A stretch of 64,000 nt of DNA from Cydia pomonella (lineage: Eukaryota; Arthropoda; Insecta; Lepidoptera; Tortricidae). Within the stretch, counting starts at the first letter, position 1. Every line of letters starts with the position of its first letter. The notes under the pieces were generated by a model that saw only the letters and a list, made by a program, of their open reading frames with translations, was not told the DNA's origin and made no database searches. The translations under genes were made by a program, and so were the position numbers. Positions 34,237-44,859 of this stretch are shown here, one piece after another. The stretch covers positions 12,526,703 through 12,590,702 of the forward strand of contig NC_084713.1 in NCBI RefSeq assembly GCF_033807575.1, given 5' to 3'.

Positions 34237-34718
34237 TCGTCATAACATGTACGAATATGAGGTAAAATAATCAATTATTTAAGCACCAAGCATCACTTAA
34301 ATTGTCTTCACATCGAAAACTTCAAAACGTTTCCCTCCTTAATTATTTTATAATTTAATGCATAAATCATACTGCCACTTGCATTCGAAATAATTGTGCA
34401 ATATAAGCTATACAGTTTGTAAAATAACTTTGTCAGTAGAAGGCGAGAAATTCAAATGTTCTTTGAGACGAAAACCCTTCGCGTCAAAATTTTTTATATT
34501 TGCCGCTTTTTTCTACCAACGGAAATGGCTTGACAGAGTTTATCTGGTTATTTATTTCGTGCATGATGTGAAATAATTTATTTTAAATATTGGCAACATC
34601 CCTATTTTCCGTCCACTGAAACCGTGTTAAAATCTTTTTCATTTGACTTTAACTATATACTCCTTCCCAACTCAATCTTTCGGTTTATTTCATGGTTGAC
34701 TAATAGAGAATGCCTTCT

Positions 34719-34838
34719 GCGGTGGCAGCATGGTTCCATTTTTATCGCCTGTAATTATAACCGTCAGTTTCGCACTTACATACTAAAACGTGATAAGCAT
34801 GGTGACAGGCGATAAAATTGCGACCATGCTACCGCCCC
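34719..34838. repeat. Palindromic MITE, GTAGCATGGTCG family, copy 2
   Basis: GCGGTGGCAGCATGG on the left and GCGACCATGCTACCGC on the right, with TTTCGCACTTACATACT inside, as at 6976-7100. Confidence 0.75.
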
Positions 34839-34839
34839 T

Positions 34840-35870
34840 GGAATATAATTTCCGGGCATATATGAGAAAAATAAACATTATGGTGTCATTGTTTGTATCT
34901 TTTTGGATGTGACACCAGTCATTTTTGTACCATTTACAAATTTACAACTTACAACATGTTCATTAGATGTACGCATGGGGAACACCTATTTAGTCTTTGA
35001 AGCCAAGGTGTAAGTACAAAATATTTCTTATAACCTAGTAATAAGTAGCCAAATTAGTAGGTACTTACCTATGGCAGGCCTTCGGGGAAGATTTCCTAGT
35101 CTATATCAAAAGATGACCAAGAGGTATCATATACAATGCACCTTAAATAATTAAGTGTTTTCCCAGAATGTCAACTGCAGACCCCTGGTGGCAATTTCCC
35201 AAAATATCGTACAGTGTTAACAACTATAATATGTATACTGGGAGGCCAATTCGAAGGTGCAATTCAAGCGTTGATATCAAACCGTTAGCTTAGCTGACAT
35301 TCGCGCGAACGTCTCACTCGCACTAATACATGTGCCGACAAGTCTAAGCGAAATGAACGCGCGAATAATGCTAACTGATATGATTCCAATATCATTCAAA
35401 TATCGGTTTAATGTCAGGTGCACATTCAAATTAGCTTGTGGCTCACATGTTACGCTAGTGCATACATTCGTTAATATTATAGTTTATTCAGGGAACAGCA
35501 ACGCTATAATTCTGGACACTGCGCTTGACGTCATTCTCATTAATTCATCGCTAAAACAACGCAAATTGTACACATTTGTATAACAGTATCTTTTCCAGGT
35601 ATTAAATATGTACTGTTTTTTATTTGAAGCGATAATAATATATCATTGAACAAATTGGACTTAAAAGTTGAATCCCTAACGCCATAACGACGACGTACAA
35701 TCGTTACGTTAGTAAATGATGATTTTTAAATAATAAATTTTTCATTAAGTTCAATTGGATTTGATTTGGTTATATTTTTTGGTATTGCATAGTTAGTATT
35801 TTCCTCGTATTGGTAATACTATTAGTTATTCTGTGGTATTGGTGTGGTGAAAATTTTTATGTTGAGAATT
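34840..35870. other. No gene recognised
   Basis: The open frame 35332-35583 (+) has no family motif. The rest is AT-rich. Confidence 0.4.
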
Positions 35871-35872
35871 AT

Positions 35873-36004
35873 GGGGCATGGTACACTGCGTCCGATTCGC
35901 ACGTCGCTCCGAAGTTTGAGCGAGACAACGCTATGCGCATATTATAGCGACATCCCGCTCGCATGTAGGAGCGACTTGCGAATCGGACGCAGTGTGTCAT
36001 GCCG
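35873..36004. repeat. Palindromic MITE, CACTGCGTCCGATTCGC ends
   Basis: Left GGCATGGTACACTGCGTCCG...CGTCGCTCC pairs with right GGAGCGACTTGCGAATCGGA...CAGTGTGTCATGCC. Confidence 0.8.
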
Positions 36005-36179
36005 CTATTAGTTTCGTCTTTCGTATGTCCTTTCTCCGGGCTAAAACTATAGCCTAACCAAATTTCATCCACATGGTTTCCACGGTTTTAGCGTGAAGAA
36101 TTAACAGAAAATTAGACCGACTTCCTTTTAATTGTATATAAAAGTATTTATTTAAATGAGGGTTATTTTTAAAAATACG

Positions 36180-36500
36180 TGAGGGTCGTAGAACACTCGG
36201 TTGGAATGAAGTTAAGAAAACCTGATGGAAACTCGTGACGGAAAACTTACACTTTTTTTTGCCTAACCAGGCCATTCGCTAAGTCCGTACCTTGCGATAA
36301 GGAACTTCGTTTCGACATCCTCATCCTCGACCTCGTCCTCGTTCTCATCCTCATTCTCATTATTTCTTATTTTTATTCTCAATCGTTGGAACGAAGTTAG
36401 GAAAGAGTCGTAATGAGTTTTCATGACGGAAAAACCATACACTTTTTTCGCCTACAAGTCCGTACTCCGTACCGTCCGATAAGAAACTTCTTTCCAAAAG
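36180..36500 (+). repeat. Two direct copies of a repeat around a pyrimidine-rich microsatellite
   Basis: GGTTGGAATGAAGTTAAGAA...CGTGACGGAAAACTTACAC...AAGTCCGTACC...GATAAGGAACTTCGTTTC (36198-36318) is repeated in diverged form at about 36385-36495. Between them lies a TCCTCA/TCGTCC tract at 36317-36365. Confidence 0.7.
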
Positions 36501-36654
36501 TAGACCCTATTTTTTAAGATTAACACTGCCTTACATTAAGTGCTATAATTTATTCTACAGTACATATGTTGTTATTTTACCGCACTGGCCGCGTAGCCAA
36601 CGTTACAATCGCGTAGCGTAGGTAGTCATCTCTCTCTATCACTCTTCCATAGGT

Positions 36655-37011
36655 AGGTACAACTCATTGGAGGTAAGACGCAACTATAATTTGTTGACGT
36701 TTGCGTGTAAGGTGTTGCGCGGTGAGTCGGACTGTCCGGAACTGGTGAGTCGCCTGGTGCGACTGCATGTTCCAGACGTTCCTAATAGGCAATTACTAAG
36801 ACCGCGGCGACGCGATCTGTTGGCGGTGCCGGCGGCGCGCACCGTGTCGCGCATGAATTCTCCATTGCTTCGCTCTCTCTCACAATTGAATGCGCTCTTG
36901 ACATTAGCACCGGAGTGCGACTTGATTGCGTGGCGATGGGCGGCTGTGAGAAGGGAATGCCTGAGATTCTGTGAGATGATGGATGCTAGGCCCTCAACTG
37001 TTGTTGTGTAG
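36655..37011 (+). pseudogene. Jockey-like LINE, short 5'-truncated ORF2 C-terminus (same family as 20138)
   Basis: The frame from about 36658 reads YNSLEVRRNYNLLTFACKVL, RGESDCPELVSRLVRLHVPD, RRRDLLAVPAARTVSRMNS, LNALLTLAPECDLIAWRWAA and ECLRFCEMMD, then stops at 37011. It aligns end to end with the last part of the 20138 copy but keeps a single frame. It represents only the last ~115 residues. An AAATAAATAAAATAAAA tail ends near 37101, so it is a truncated LINE insertion. Confidence 0.8.
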
Positions 37012-37360
37012 TTTTACGCTGTTAATTTATATAATTTCATGACGTATTGGTTGCGACTGTAATGTTATGGAAATATGTTTGAAATAAATAAAATAAAATA
37101 GTAGTGCGACTGTGACAGTTGCGTTTTGTTCGCCACGGAGCGTGAACGATATGCACGTTGACTACGTGACCTGGTGCGATAATTAGCAGATTATATTACT
37201 ATAAAGAATATTTAAAGGGCCATACGCATGTACTGTAAAACTTTGTACCATACATGTGCGAATAGGTAATTCGCAACTCGTGTCGATTTAAAACACTTCC
37301 TACTATTCGCACTTGTATTATAATTTGTATTTGTAACTTTTAGACCCAGATGCTTAGTGC

Positions 37361-37697
37361 AGAAGCGCTGGTGGCCTAGCGGTAAGAGCGTGCGACTTGC
37401 AATCGCTGGAAATGGAGGTCGCGGGTTCAAACCCCGGCTCGTACCAATGAGTTTTTCGGAACTTATGTACGAAATATCATTTGATATTTACCAGTCGCTT
37501 TTCGGTGAAGGAAAACATCGTAAGGAAACCGGACTAATCCTAACAAGGCCTAGTTTACCCTCCCGGGTTGGAAGGTCAGATGGCAGTCGCTTTCGTAAAA
37601 ACTAGTGCCTACGCCAAATCTTGGGATTAGTTGTCAAGCGGACCCCAGGCCCCCATGAGCCGTGGCAAAATGCCGGGACAACGCGAGGAAGAAGAAG
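37361..37697 (+). repeat. tRNA-derived SINE family 2, complete copy with 19-bp target duplication
   Basis: The head has GGTGGCCTAGCGGTAAGAGC (A box) and GCGGGTTCAAACCCCGGCTC (B box). The body contains CTTTTCGGTGAAGGAAAACA and AAACCGGACTAATCC. The 3' end is a GAA repeat. The flanks are a perfect duplication AGACCCAGATGCTTAGTGC at 37342-37360 and 37698-37716, which fixes both ends. The tRNA-like head is a promoter, not a working tRNA gene. Confidence 0.9.
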
Positions 37698-38003
37698 AGA
37701 CCCAGATGCTTAGTGCTTTTACCAAGATAATTCATCAAAACAATATTTTAATCTAATGTGTCTATTTAGCGGAACAAGTTCAATCTACGTATACAAATGA
37801 GCTCTAATTAATAATCAAGCTAATACAATGAGCCAACCACAGACCGCTTACCCGCTAATCATCTATATGTTTCACTCGCATAACTTAAACTCTCTTTATG
37901 TCTCTTTATTGTATAGGGATCCGCACGCCGCTCCGGTATGCGAGCGGGACACTGATGTAGACGTGCACTGCATAAGCTTGTCTTTGTCATTGATGACCGC
38001 CAC

Positions 38004-38215
38004 GACCGGTCTGGCCTTGTGGATAGTGACCCTGCCTATGAAGCTGATGGTCCTGAGATCGGATCCCGGTAAGGGCATTTATTTGTGTGATGAACACAGA
38101 TATTTATTCCTGAGTCATGGGTGTCTTCTATGTTTTAAGCATTTATATATTATATATATATATATATATATCGCTTACTGAGTACCCACAACACAAGCCT
38201 TCTTGAGCGGTAGCG
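38004..38215 (+). repeat. tRNA-derived SINE family 1, diverged copy
   Basis: ACCGGTCTGGCCTTGTGGAT, a mutated B box (GAGATCGGATCCCGG), GGGCATTTATTTGTGTGATG, CCTGAGTCATGGGTG, a TA repeat at 38145-38171 and CACAACACAAGCCTTCTTGA. Confidence 0.8.
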
Positions 38216-38219
38216 GCCC

Positions 38220-39120
38220 GCCTTAAGGAGCGCTTGTGCAGTGCACTCCCATAAATAATCATAATGAAATTATAGTACGAAATCAATGTAATAAATACTA
38301 CTTATTCATAATTAATTTTTTTATCGTAAGCAAGTGAATAACAGTTAAATAAGTAATTATTATTCATTAGCACATGACTACTCGCCTAGGTACTGCTATA
38401 ATTTCATACGTAACTCGCGAAGCGGAGCGCTTTGGATTGCGCTCCAATGGAAAAAGATTTAATACTTACATTGAATCAATAGGAAATTCCATAAGAGCGA
38501 AAGAGAAGTTTCGCCACAGTTCCGCACGTGAAACAGAAGATGTTCTATGAAGAAAGAAGTAAAATTGGAGCGGCGCGCCTAGCGCCTAGCCCGCACGACG
38601 AATGCGCCATGTTATCAATTGTTTGCAAAGAACTTTTACCTTAGTATTTTTTGAAATACTCGCGGGAATGCAATTTTGACTGTTTTCATTCTAAGTAATT
38701 AGAGTAGAATTCAAAAAGTGAGTGCACATAATTTGTTTGTGGTATAGTGTTTAAAAATGAATGAATATAACGTGATATTTATATTAGCATGTGAAAAAAC
38801 TTTGCAAAATTGACTCGAGTTAGATACAAAAGGACGACCTTCAACTTTCGTAAAAATGTTTGGACCGAAACTGGTGTGTTAACAATTTAGCACTTATTTC
38901 CAAAAAATAAAAAACATTCATATATTCATTCAAGATATTCATAAAGCATTATATTCCATTGCACAATAGGTACTTACCCAAAATCTATAAGAGAGTTCAA
39001 TGACCGGGTGGACAAAAACCGATATCTATATAGGTATTTTGCGACGGTTAATAGATTTTGTAGTTTTAGTTTTTCTTTCATGTAAGTGAACACCCGTAAT
39101 TTTTAGTCGCCAGCCGCCGC
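38220..39120. other. No gene recognised
   Basis: Includes a GC-richer patch at 38400-38610 without motif or clear palindrome. The rest is AT-rich. Confidence 0.4.
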
Positions 39121-39122
39121 TG

Positions 39123-39316
39123 TTCTTGAGCTTAATGTGGGACTTAAATAGTCAATCTGTGTAAGAATGTCTTGTAGATGTGTCCCGCCGAGTTTCTTGC
39201 CGGTCCATATTGGGATACCCTCCTCCAATTGAGGGGTTTAAGTCGTCTCAGGTTATTTGACGTTCATAAGCGCATTGTAATATGCCTACTTGAATAATAA
39301 ACTATCTTTATCTTTA
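39123..39316 (+). repeat. SINE/LINE 3' ends in tandem: GTGGGACTTA tail then a TTTATC-tailed LINE 3' end
   Basis: 39123-39176 resembles the SINE family 1 tail (TTGAGCTTAATGTGGGACTT). It runs directly into GTGTCCCGCCGAGTTTCTTG, CCGGTCCATATTGGGATACC and GTTCATAAGCGCATTGTAAT, ending ATAAACTATCTTTATCTTT. The second part matches the minus-strand copy at 44655-44850 and is a LINE 3' UTR with a TTATC-type tail. Confidence 0.7.
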
Positions 39317-39478
39317 TGTATTTATGCGGAGTCTAAGAGAGGTTGCCTGTAGAACAACCTATAGAGAACCTTCAGGGCATCTGACACTCGATTAAAGCGA
39401 AGACTTTATGTACGGAGCAGCAGCGATAGCTTAATCATAAGCTATGTCTCGGGAGATGATGAAATTTTTTATAGAGAC

Positions 39479-40140
39479 TTAAGAGGAAAGGGGACGGCCA
39501 CTTCTCTATACAAATGTAGTCCTCATTTTTCTCTCTGGATATTGACAGTATGGCAAATATTTTTACATAATTAGATTTATTATATATTTTTAATACAAAT
39601 ACAATTTATAATACATACATAATTTATAATACAAATACAATTGCACTTAAATAATAACCACAAAAATCATACCGGAGTATTCACCCAATAGGCAAACACA
39701 ACTTGCTAATACTACGCGCTTACATTTTGTACTTATGTTAAAATTCTTAACCTTAGCCAAAACGAAACAAAAAAAAGCTACAAGCATTAAGATACAAGAA
39801 AGCAAAATGAAAAGTAAAACAGATGTAACTATTCTAGAACTAACCTCTGTTAGATGTTTATTAACAAAAGCTTAGGGGCAACAAAAGCTTTGACTTTTCT
39901 CGATTTTTTGATCTTTGTAAAAATTAGGAGCGAAAAAACGGTTTTCATACAAATTATTAAATAGCCCCAACTCTTATAACAATTAAAAATTCGAAAATTA
40001 AACATACGGGCATGGCCGTGGTCGATATACAACAAATTGTGACAAAATATTTGCAATAATATTAATATCTAGAGAGGAAAATGAGGACTACGACTTGTAT
40101 GAAAAGGCGATTTCGCGCGGGTCCTCCACTTTCATCTTAA
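39479..40140. mobile_element. TTAA-bounded non-autonomous element, 662 bp
   Basis: TTAA at 39479-39482 and 40137-40140. The ends are an imperfect inverted repeat (TTAAGAGGAAAGGGGAC... and ...GTCCTCCACTTTCATCTTAA), and the pairing includes TAGTCCTCATTTTTCTCTCT against AGAGAGGAAAATGAGGACTA further in. It is non-coding. Confidence 0.75.
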
Positions 40141-40144
40141 AGTA

Positions 40145-41240
40145 CCTATCTCGAAGTTTATTTAATCAATCACGTATTCCATTTGCACGTACTTGTTAAA
40201 TTTGATCGCGAATAATACTTTTTTCTGTTTTAACATTTTCATACAAGACGAATACTGCGAAAATAAATGAAGAAAAATACACATGGTTTCTGTTTTCTCG
40301 GTAAATGCTCGCTCTGCTCGCCGACAATAATAATAATTTCCAAATACTCCGAAAACCTGGAGAACCTTGAGTATGAAAATTAGCCTGCGCACAGCGCACA
40401 TCATAAATGGTGGACCTGTTAAATGGTTACCTTAATACATTCACCACTTTATTTAATTATACTACAAAGGTGACATTCGAACGTTACCTTAACAGGAATT
40501 GCAAAATGTGCTCGAAAGCGTAGACAGGGGAAACCGTGTCAACCGTCCCGAAGCTGCAATTGTCCAAGCTCCCCAAGGGACGAATTCGAGGGGTATAAGT
40601 GGAGCAGCCGTGTTCCGCTTCGTTGATTAATTTTATCCCGTAAGCCATGATCATATAGGATAGAGTATTCGTAGTTAAAAATTAAACTGAATGGGCAAAT
40701 GTTGTCAGTTGTTACGGAAATGTATAAAACTGCTAGTATATACAATAATAAATAGAACTAATGAAAATAATCGTAACGTAAGGTGTATACACACAGACTA
40801 CACAGTAAATACTCGTAGTTGTGTGGAAATTGATTTTTGTGCATCGTTATGCCTCCTCACAGTGACAATAAATATCAGTCGGCAGGGATTTACAAGTTTT
40901 ATTATTAGTTACAAGGTATGAGGTGGCAGAATATTCGCCACTTAAATATTTTCAACATGTATTTACTGGTGATTTTACCAGTAACAAATGTCACATGAAA
41001 TCAACATAGTCGTTCACTTGAATGTTTGATTTGTAGTCCAGGTTTTCTGAAAAAAATACATTTCTTTCAGTATTTTCAGGTCAGGTTACCTACAATAATA
41101 CTCGTAACAATTGACAACCGACAGCAAAGGTGTGAAAGGTGTTATGACTTTTGACTGACGGAGTTTCACTTTGACTAGAATTTATGTGTTTCAGCCAGTC
41201 GATGTCAGGTCAGCACGGAGGTTTGAGGCCCCCACATGTT
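40145..41240. other. No gene recognised
   Basis: Several short open frames without motifs on either strand. AT-rich. Confidence 0.4.
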
Positions 41241-41249
41241 ATTTTTATC

Positions 41250-41375
41250 TATTTATGTATGTATATCGTCCGTCGCCTTGTTCCCATAGTACAAATTTTA
41301 TTTATTTTGGAGCTATGTCGTTTTGTGTAAGATTGTCCCTCAAATATTTACTTATTTATTTATTTTAATGTAGTC
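41250..41375 (+). repeat. LINE/SINE 3' tail
   Basis: GTCGCCTTGTTCCCATAGTA, TTATTTTGGAGCTATGTCGT, GTGTAAGATTGTCCCTCAAA and an ATTTATTTATTT tail: a 3' UTR pattern common in lepidopteran retroposons. Confidence 0.55.
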
Positions 41376-41686
41376 AAATACCAATAAAAGTTAAAAAAGT
41401 ATTGTAATAATATAGGTATCACTGCGACCAACAAACATTTCTTGTTGGTTTATACCGTCAGACCAAAGGGTCAAATGTAAATTAAATTGGCATTCGGATG
41501 TATTAACATTAACACCGCTAAATCGCCTCTGGTTGGAACAGTAATTGACATGAATTCATTTGTGGCCTTTTCTTGCAAATGTTTATGTTGGTTAAATTAT
41601 TTGTTTTTATTAAGGAATGATTCGTGTATTGGATTACGAATTTTGTATTGATTATAGTAAGAATAATTTATTTATTTATGTCTTTC

Positions 41687-41945
41687 AACCGGTTTGGCCT
41701 AGTGGGTAGTGACCCTGCCTACGAAGCTGATGGTCCCGGGTTCAAATCCTGGTAAGGGCATTTATTCGTGTGATGTACATGGTTATTTGTTCCTGAGTCA
41801 TGGGTGTTTTCTATGTATTTAAGTTTTTATAAATATTTATATATTATATATATCGTTGTCTAAGTACCCTCAACACAAGCCTTATTGAGCTTACTGTGGG
41901 ACTTAGTCAATTTGTGTAATAATGTTCTATAATATTTATTTTTTT
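41687..41945 (+). repeat. tRNA-derived SINE family 1, best full-length copy
   Basis: Head CCGGTTTGGCCTAGTGGGTA with A box and GGTCCCGGGTTCAAATCCTG with B box. The body has GTGTGATGTACATGG, TTCCTGAGTCATGGGTG, ATCGTTGTCTAAGTACCCTC and GAGCTTACTGTGGGACTTAG, then an AT-rich tail. No clear long target duplication was found. Confidence 0.85.
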
Positions 41946-42526
41946 ATTTCAAGAAACCATAGACATTGTAATCCTGTCCAAGTAAGATTAGAGAAACTAT
42001 ACGGCTGTGCTTGAACAATACTTCCGAACACTTTTGTCTCGCAATGATAAAAAGTTTTTTGACATGTCTAATTCATGTATAAATACCGAAAAGGCGATTT
42101 ATAAATTTTAATAGAGATCAAGCTTGCCCATTTCAATCCGTAGACAAATTAGACAAATAATATGGCAGTTTATTGTTAGGTACCTTTTTATTTACAAAAG
42201 AAAAACACATTTTAGCTTTATTGGATAGCTGATCTGAAGCCGACTAACATTTGAAGCCTACATCAAAATCAAACTAAAACTATAACAGAACATAAACAAA
42301 CATTTTTCAATTCAGTAATTCTAAGTAAGTAACAAATAAGACGCCATATCAAGAAGTTTAGATTCATATATGTCATGTCATTCACTACGACGCGTGCTTT
42401 GACTCTTATTGTCATACATAGGTATACTATACAATACATATGAAAGTATAAAAATAGTCGGTTTTGTACACTTCTTTTTAAATAACTCATAATCCCATCT
42501 CGCACTCAGAACACGCACTTACAACC

Positions 42527-42610
42527 ACTCTGGTGTTGCGGGTGTCCATGGGCGACGGTAATCGCTTACCGCCTGGCGATACGTCTGCTCGTTTGCCATC
42601 TATATCATCA
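42527..42610 (-). repeat. Lepidopteran dispersed repeat (GGCAAACGAGCAGACG type), second copy
   Basis: The plus strand reads CTGGTGTTGCGGGTGTCCAT, GGGCGACGGTAATCGCTTAC and CGTCTGCTCGTTTGCC, the reverse complement of 3119-3222. Confidence 0.7.
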
Positions 42611-42937
42611 AAAAATCTAGCTCTTGGCCGCGACTTAGCTGTGGGCCTTGGTCTGTACTGGCTTTGGTAAATGTTTTCATGTATGATATCTAACTTTTAA
42701 CCAACAAGATAATTAATAGACCGCTTAAAATTAAGCGTATAACAAAATAAACGTCTCTTTTTAAAAGCCATTTGCAAAATTAATTGGCGGAGTGTAAAAA
42801 GTAGAACCGCTACATGGCTGAACAATTTATCTTGTCAAGCTTGTGTCGTATAAATCAGTATGAGTGCGTCGCATTACACCGCATTATGGCTCGTTTATAC
42901 GCGGCGATGTAGGCGGGATGTTCCGTCGGTATCATTG

Positions 42938-43489
42938 CGTTTGTATCGTCATATTATACCCGTAACGCCCAAAAAGGTTGTTTACTCCTAGGTTATCGAA
43001 ATGCGAGTGTTTTTTATTAGTGTTGGGATTTTTTTCGTCTTTGGCAAGTTAGAACGTCTGTAATAACTACATATGAACCTGCCCTCCAAAACTTGTATAT
43101 AGTGTACGTTAAGACTCGAGTCCTTTTGAGTCCTCTGCTTTAAGACTCGACTCAGTTTTTCAGACTCTTATAATTAAGGTGAAACTCGAGTTTTTTTCAA
43201 CTTATTAGAGACCCGTTTGTATCGTCATATTATACCCGTAACGCCCAAAAAGGTTGTTTACTCCTAGGTTATCGAAATGCGAGTGTTTTTTATTAGTGTT
43301 GGGATTTTTTTCGTCTTTGGCAAGTTAGAACGTCTGTAATAACTACATATGAACCTGCCCTCCAAAACTTGTATATAGTGTACGTTAAGACTCGAGTCCT
43401 TTTGAGTCCTCTGCTTTAAGACTCGACTCAGTTTTTCAGACTCTTATAATTAAGGTGAAACTCGAGTTTTTTTCAACTTATTAGAGACC
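42938..43489 (+). repeat. Exact tandem duplication of a 276-bp unit
   Basis: Units 42938-43213 and 43214-43489 appear identical at every base I compared. Each begins CGTTTGTATCGTCATATTAT and ends TTATTAGAGACCC. It may be a very recent duplication or an assembly artefact. Confidence 0.85.
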
Positions 43490-43824
43490 CGAGACTTGTA
43501 GAGACTTGAGTCCTTTTCGGAGAACTTGTAATTTTATTACAAATGACTTCGAAGTGCGTTGTCTTTATGTAAAATTCATGGATGTACATAAATCATACAA
43601 CAACGCCTATTTCCTGTACTGTTGTTTAAGTAAAACCTATAAAATTGTTGACTGCGTCTTTATTCGGAGACTCGAGTCCTTTTGAGTTGCGCTTAAAAAC
43701 GACACAACAAAGGACTCGACTCGGGACTTAAAAGACTCAGAAGTTTTTTAAGCGCTGAGTCTCGTAAAAACAAGTCGAGTTCTTCAATTTAGACTCAAAA
43801 GACTTGAGTTCCTACCAACACTGA
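43016..43824. mobile_element. Repeat with AGTGTTGG ends and many ACTCGAGTCCTTTT motifs
   Basis: The left end TTAGTGTTGGGAT occurs in both tandem copies (43018 and 43294), and the right end CCTACCAACACTGA lies at 43812-43825. The interior repeats GACTCGAGTCCTTTTGAG and partial inverses at about 43114, 43390, 43506, 43671 and 43795. The short CAGTGTTGG-type terminus is typical of hAT elements, but no 8-bp target duplication was seen, so the class is a guess. Confidence 0.55.
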
Positions 43825-44234
43825 CTTGTATAGCGCAAGGAAAAAAAAAATACATAGAAAACATAGCAAACATATAACCCACGTAAAATTTGTATTGCTT
43901 TAAATCCAATTTTTATTCGTTATGGTATAAGTTTTGACAGCCAGGGTCTGTTTTTGTGCACTGTCAGCAATGTTACAACACTCCCTAATATACTTTCTCA
44001 ATATTTGCTGAGTTTAGAAGTTAAAATTCACAAAAACTTAACTAGAGAAATTATGATGCATTTACAAATATAAAATTGGTATATAAATCCCACATGTTTT
44101 ATATAAGCTGTTTGTTTTTTTTATTGCATACATGGAAAACCAACAGCATTAAACATTTCTATAACATACAATAGAAATACAGAGCCAATTACAGGTTCAT
44201 TTCATGAACCACTTTTGCGAGTTATTTACCAATT

Positions 44235-44650
44235 ACAGGTTCTACTTATATTCATACTCTACGTCTACGTAATGACTTTATAGGTCATACTGAACTAATT
44301 TTAGTATGGGGCAAATGGGGCAAATGGCGAAATCGCGAAAAAAAATTGGCTGTCCCATAGAAATAGCGGCATCAAATCAGCCGCAATGTATGAAACAACC
44401 AATTGAACATATGAACGGTGGTTAAAATTTCACCCTGTATATAAACGTACTTAGTATGTAAATGTGTGCAGCGATAACTACTATGCAATATACAAGCTGT
44501 TTATTTAGTCCCCCGTAATAATTTACGGGGTGAATAGGTCATACTGAGCAACTTTTAATTTGGGACCAACCCTAAAATCGCGAGAAAAAATTAGGCTGTT
44601 TCATTTCGGTTCTCTGACCTTGACATTTTGTATAGGAGAGTAATTTTTTT
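44235..44650. repeat. Two diverged copies of a GGTCATACTGARC repeat
   Basis: TATAGGTCATACTGAACTAA...GCGAAAAAAAATTGGCTGTC (44280-44353) and ATAGGTCATACTGAGCAACT...GCGAGAAAAAATTAGGCTGT (44535-44600) share order and spacing. Confidence 0.6.
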
Positions 44651-44654
44651 GCGA

Positions 44655-44850
44655 TTTGATAAGATAAGATAAAGATAGTTTATTATTCAAGTAGGCATAT
44701 TACAATGCGCTTATGAACGTCAAATAAAGCTACACCGGCTCTAACCCTACACCTCTGACCCGAGAAGATTTAAATCCCCCCTCAATTGAAGGAGGGTATC
44801 CCAATATGGACCGGCAAGAAACTCGGCGGGACACATCTCTTCAAAACATT
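44655..44850 (-). repeat. TTATC-tailed LINE 3' end
   Basis: Plus strand GATAAGATAAGATAAAGATA, then TTCAAGTAGGCATATTACAA, GAAGGAGGGTATCCCAATAT, GGACCGGCAAGAAACTCGGC and GGGACAC. It is the reverse complement of 39176-39316. Confidence 0.75.
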
Positions 44851-44859
44851 ACGTCTTAT

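Noticed and set aside
37361..37440. Functional tRNA gene
   Set aside because: The tRNA-like head continues into a SINE body with a GAA tail and target duplication, so it is a retroposon promoter.
41687..41760. Functional tRNA gene
   Set aside because: A and B boxes are present but the sequence is the head of a multi-copy SINE.
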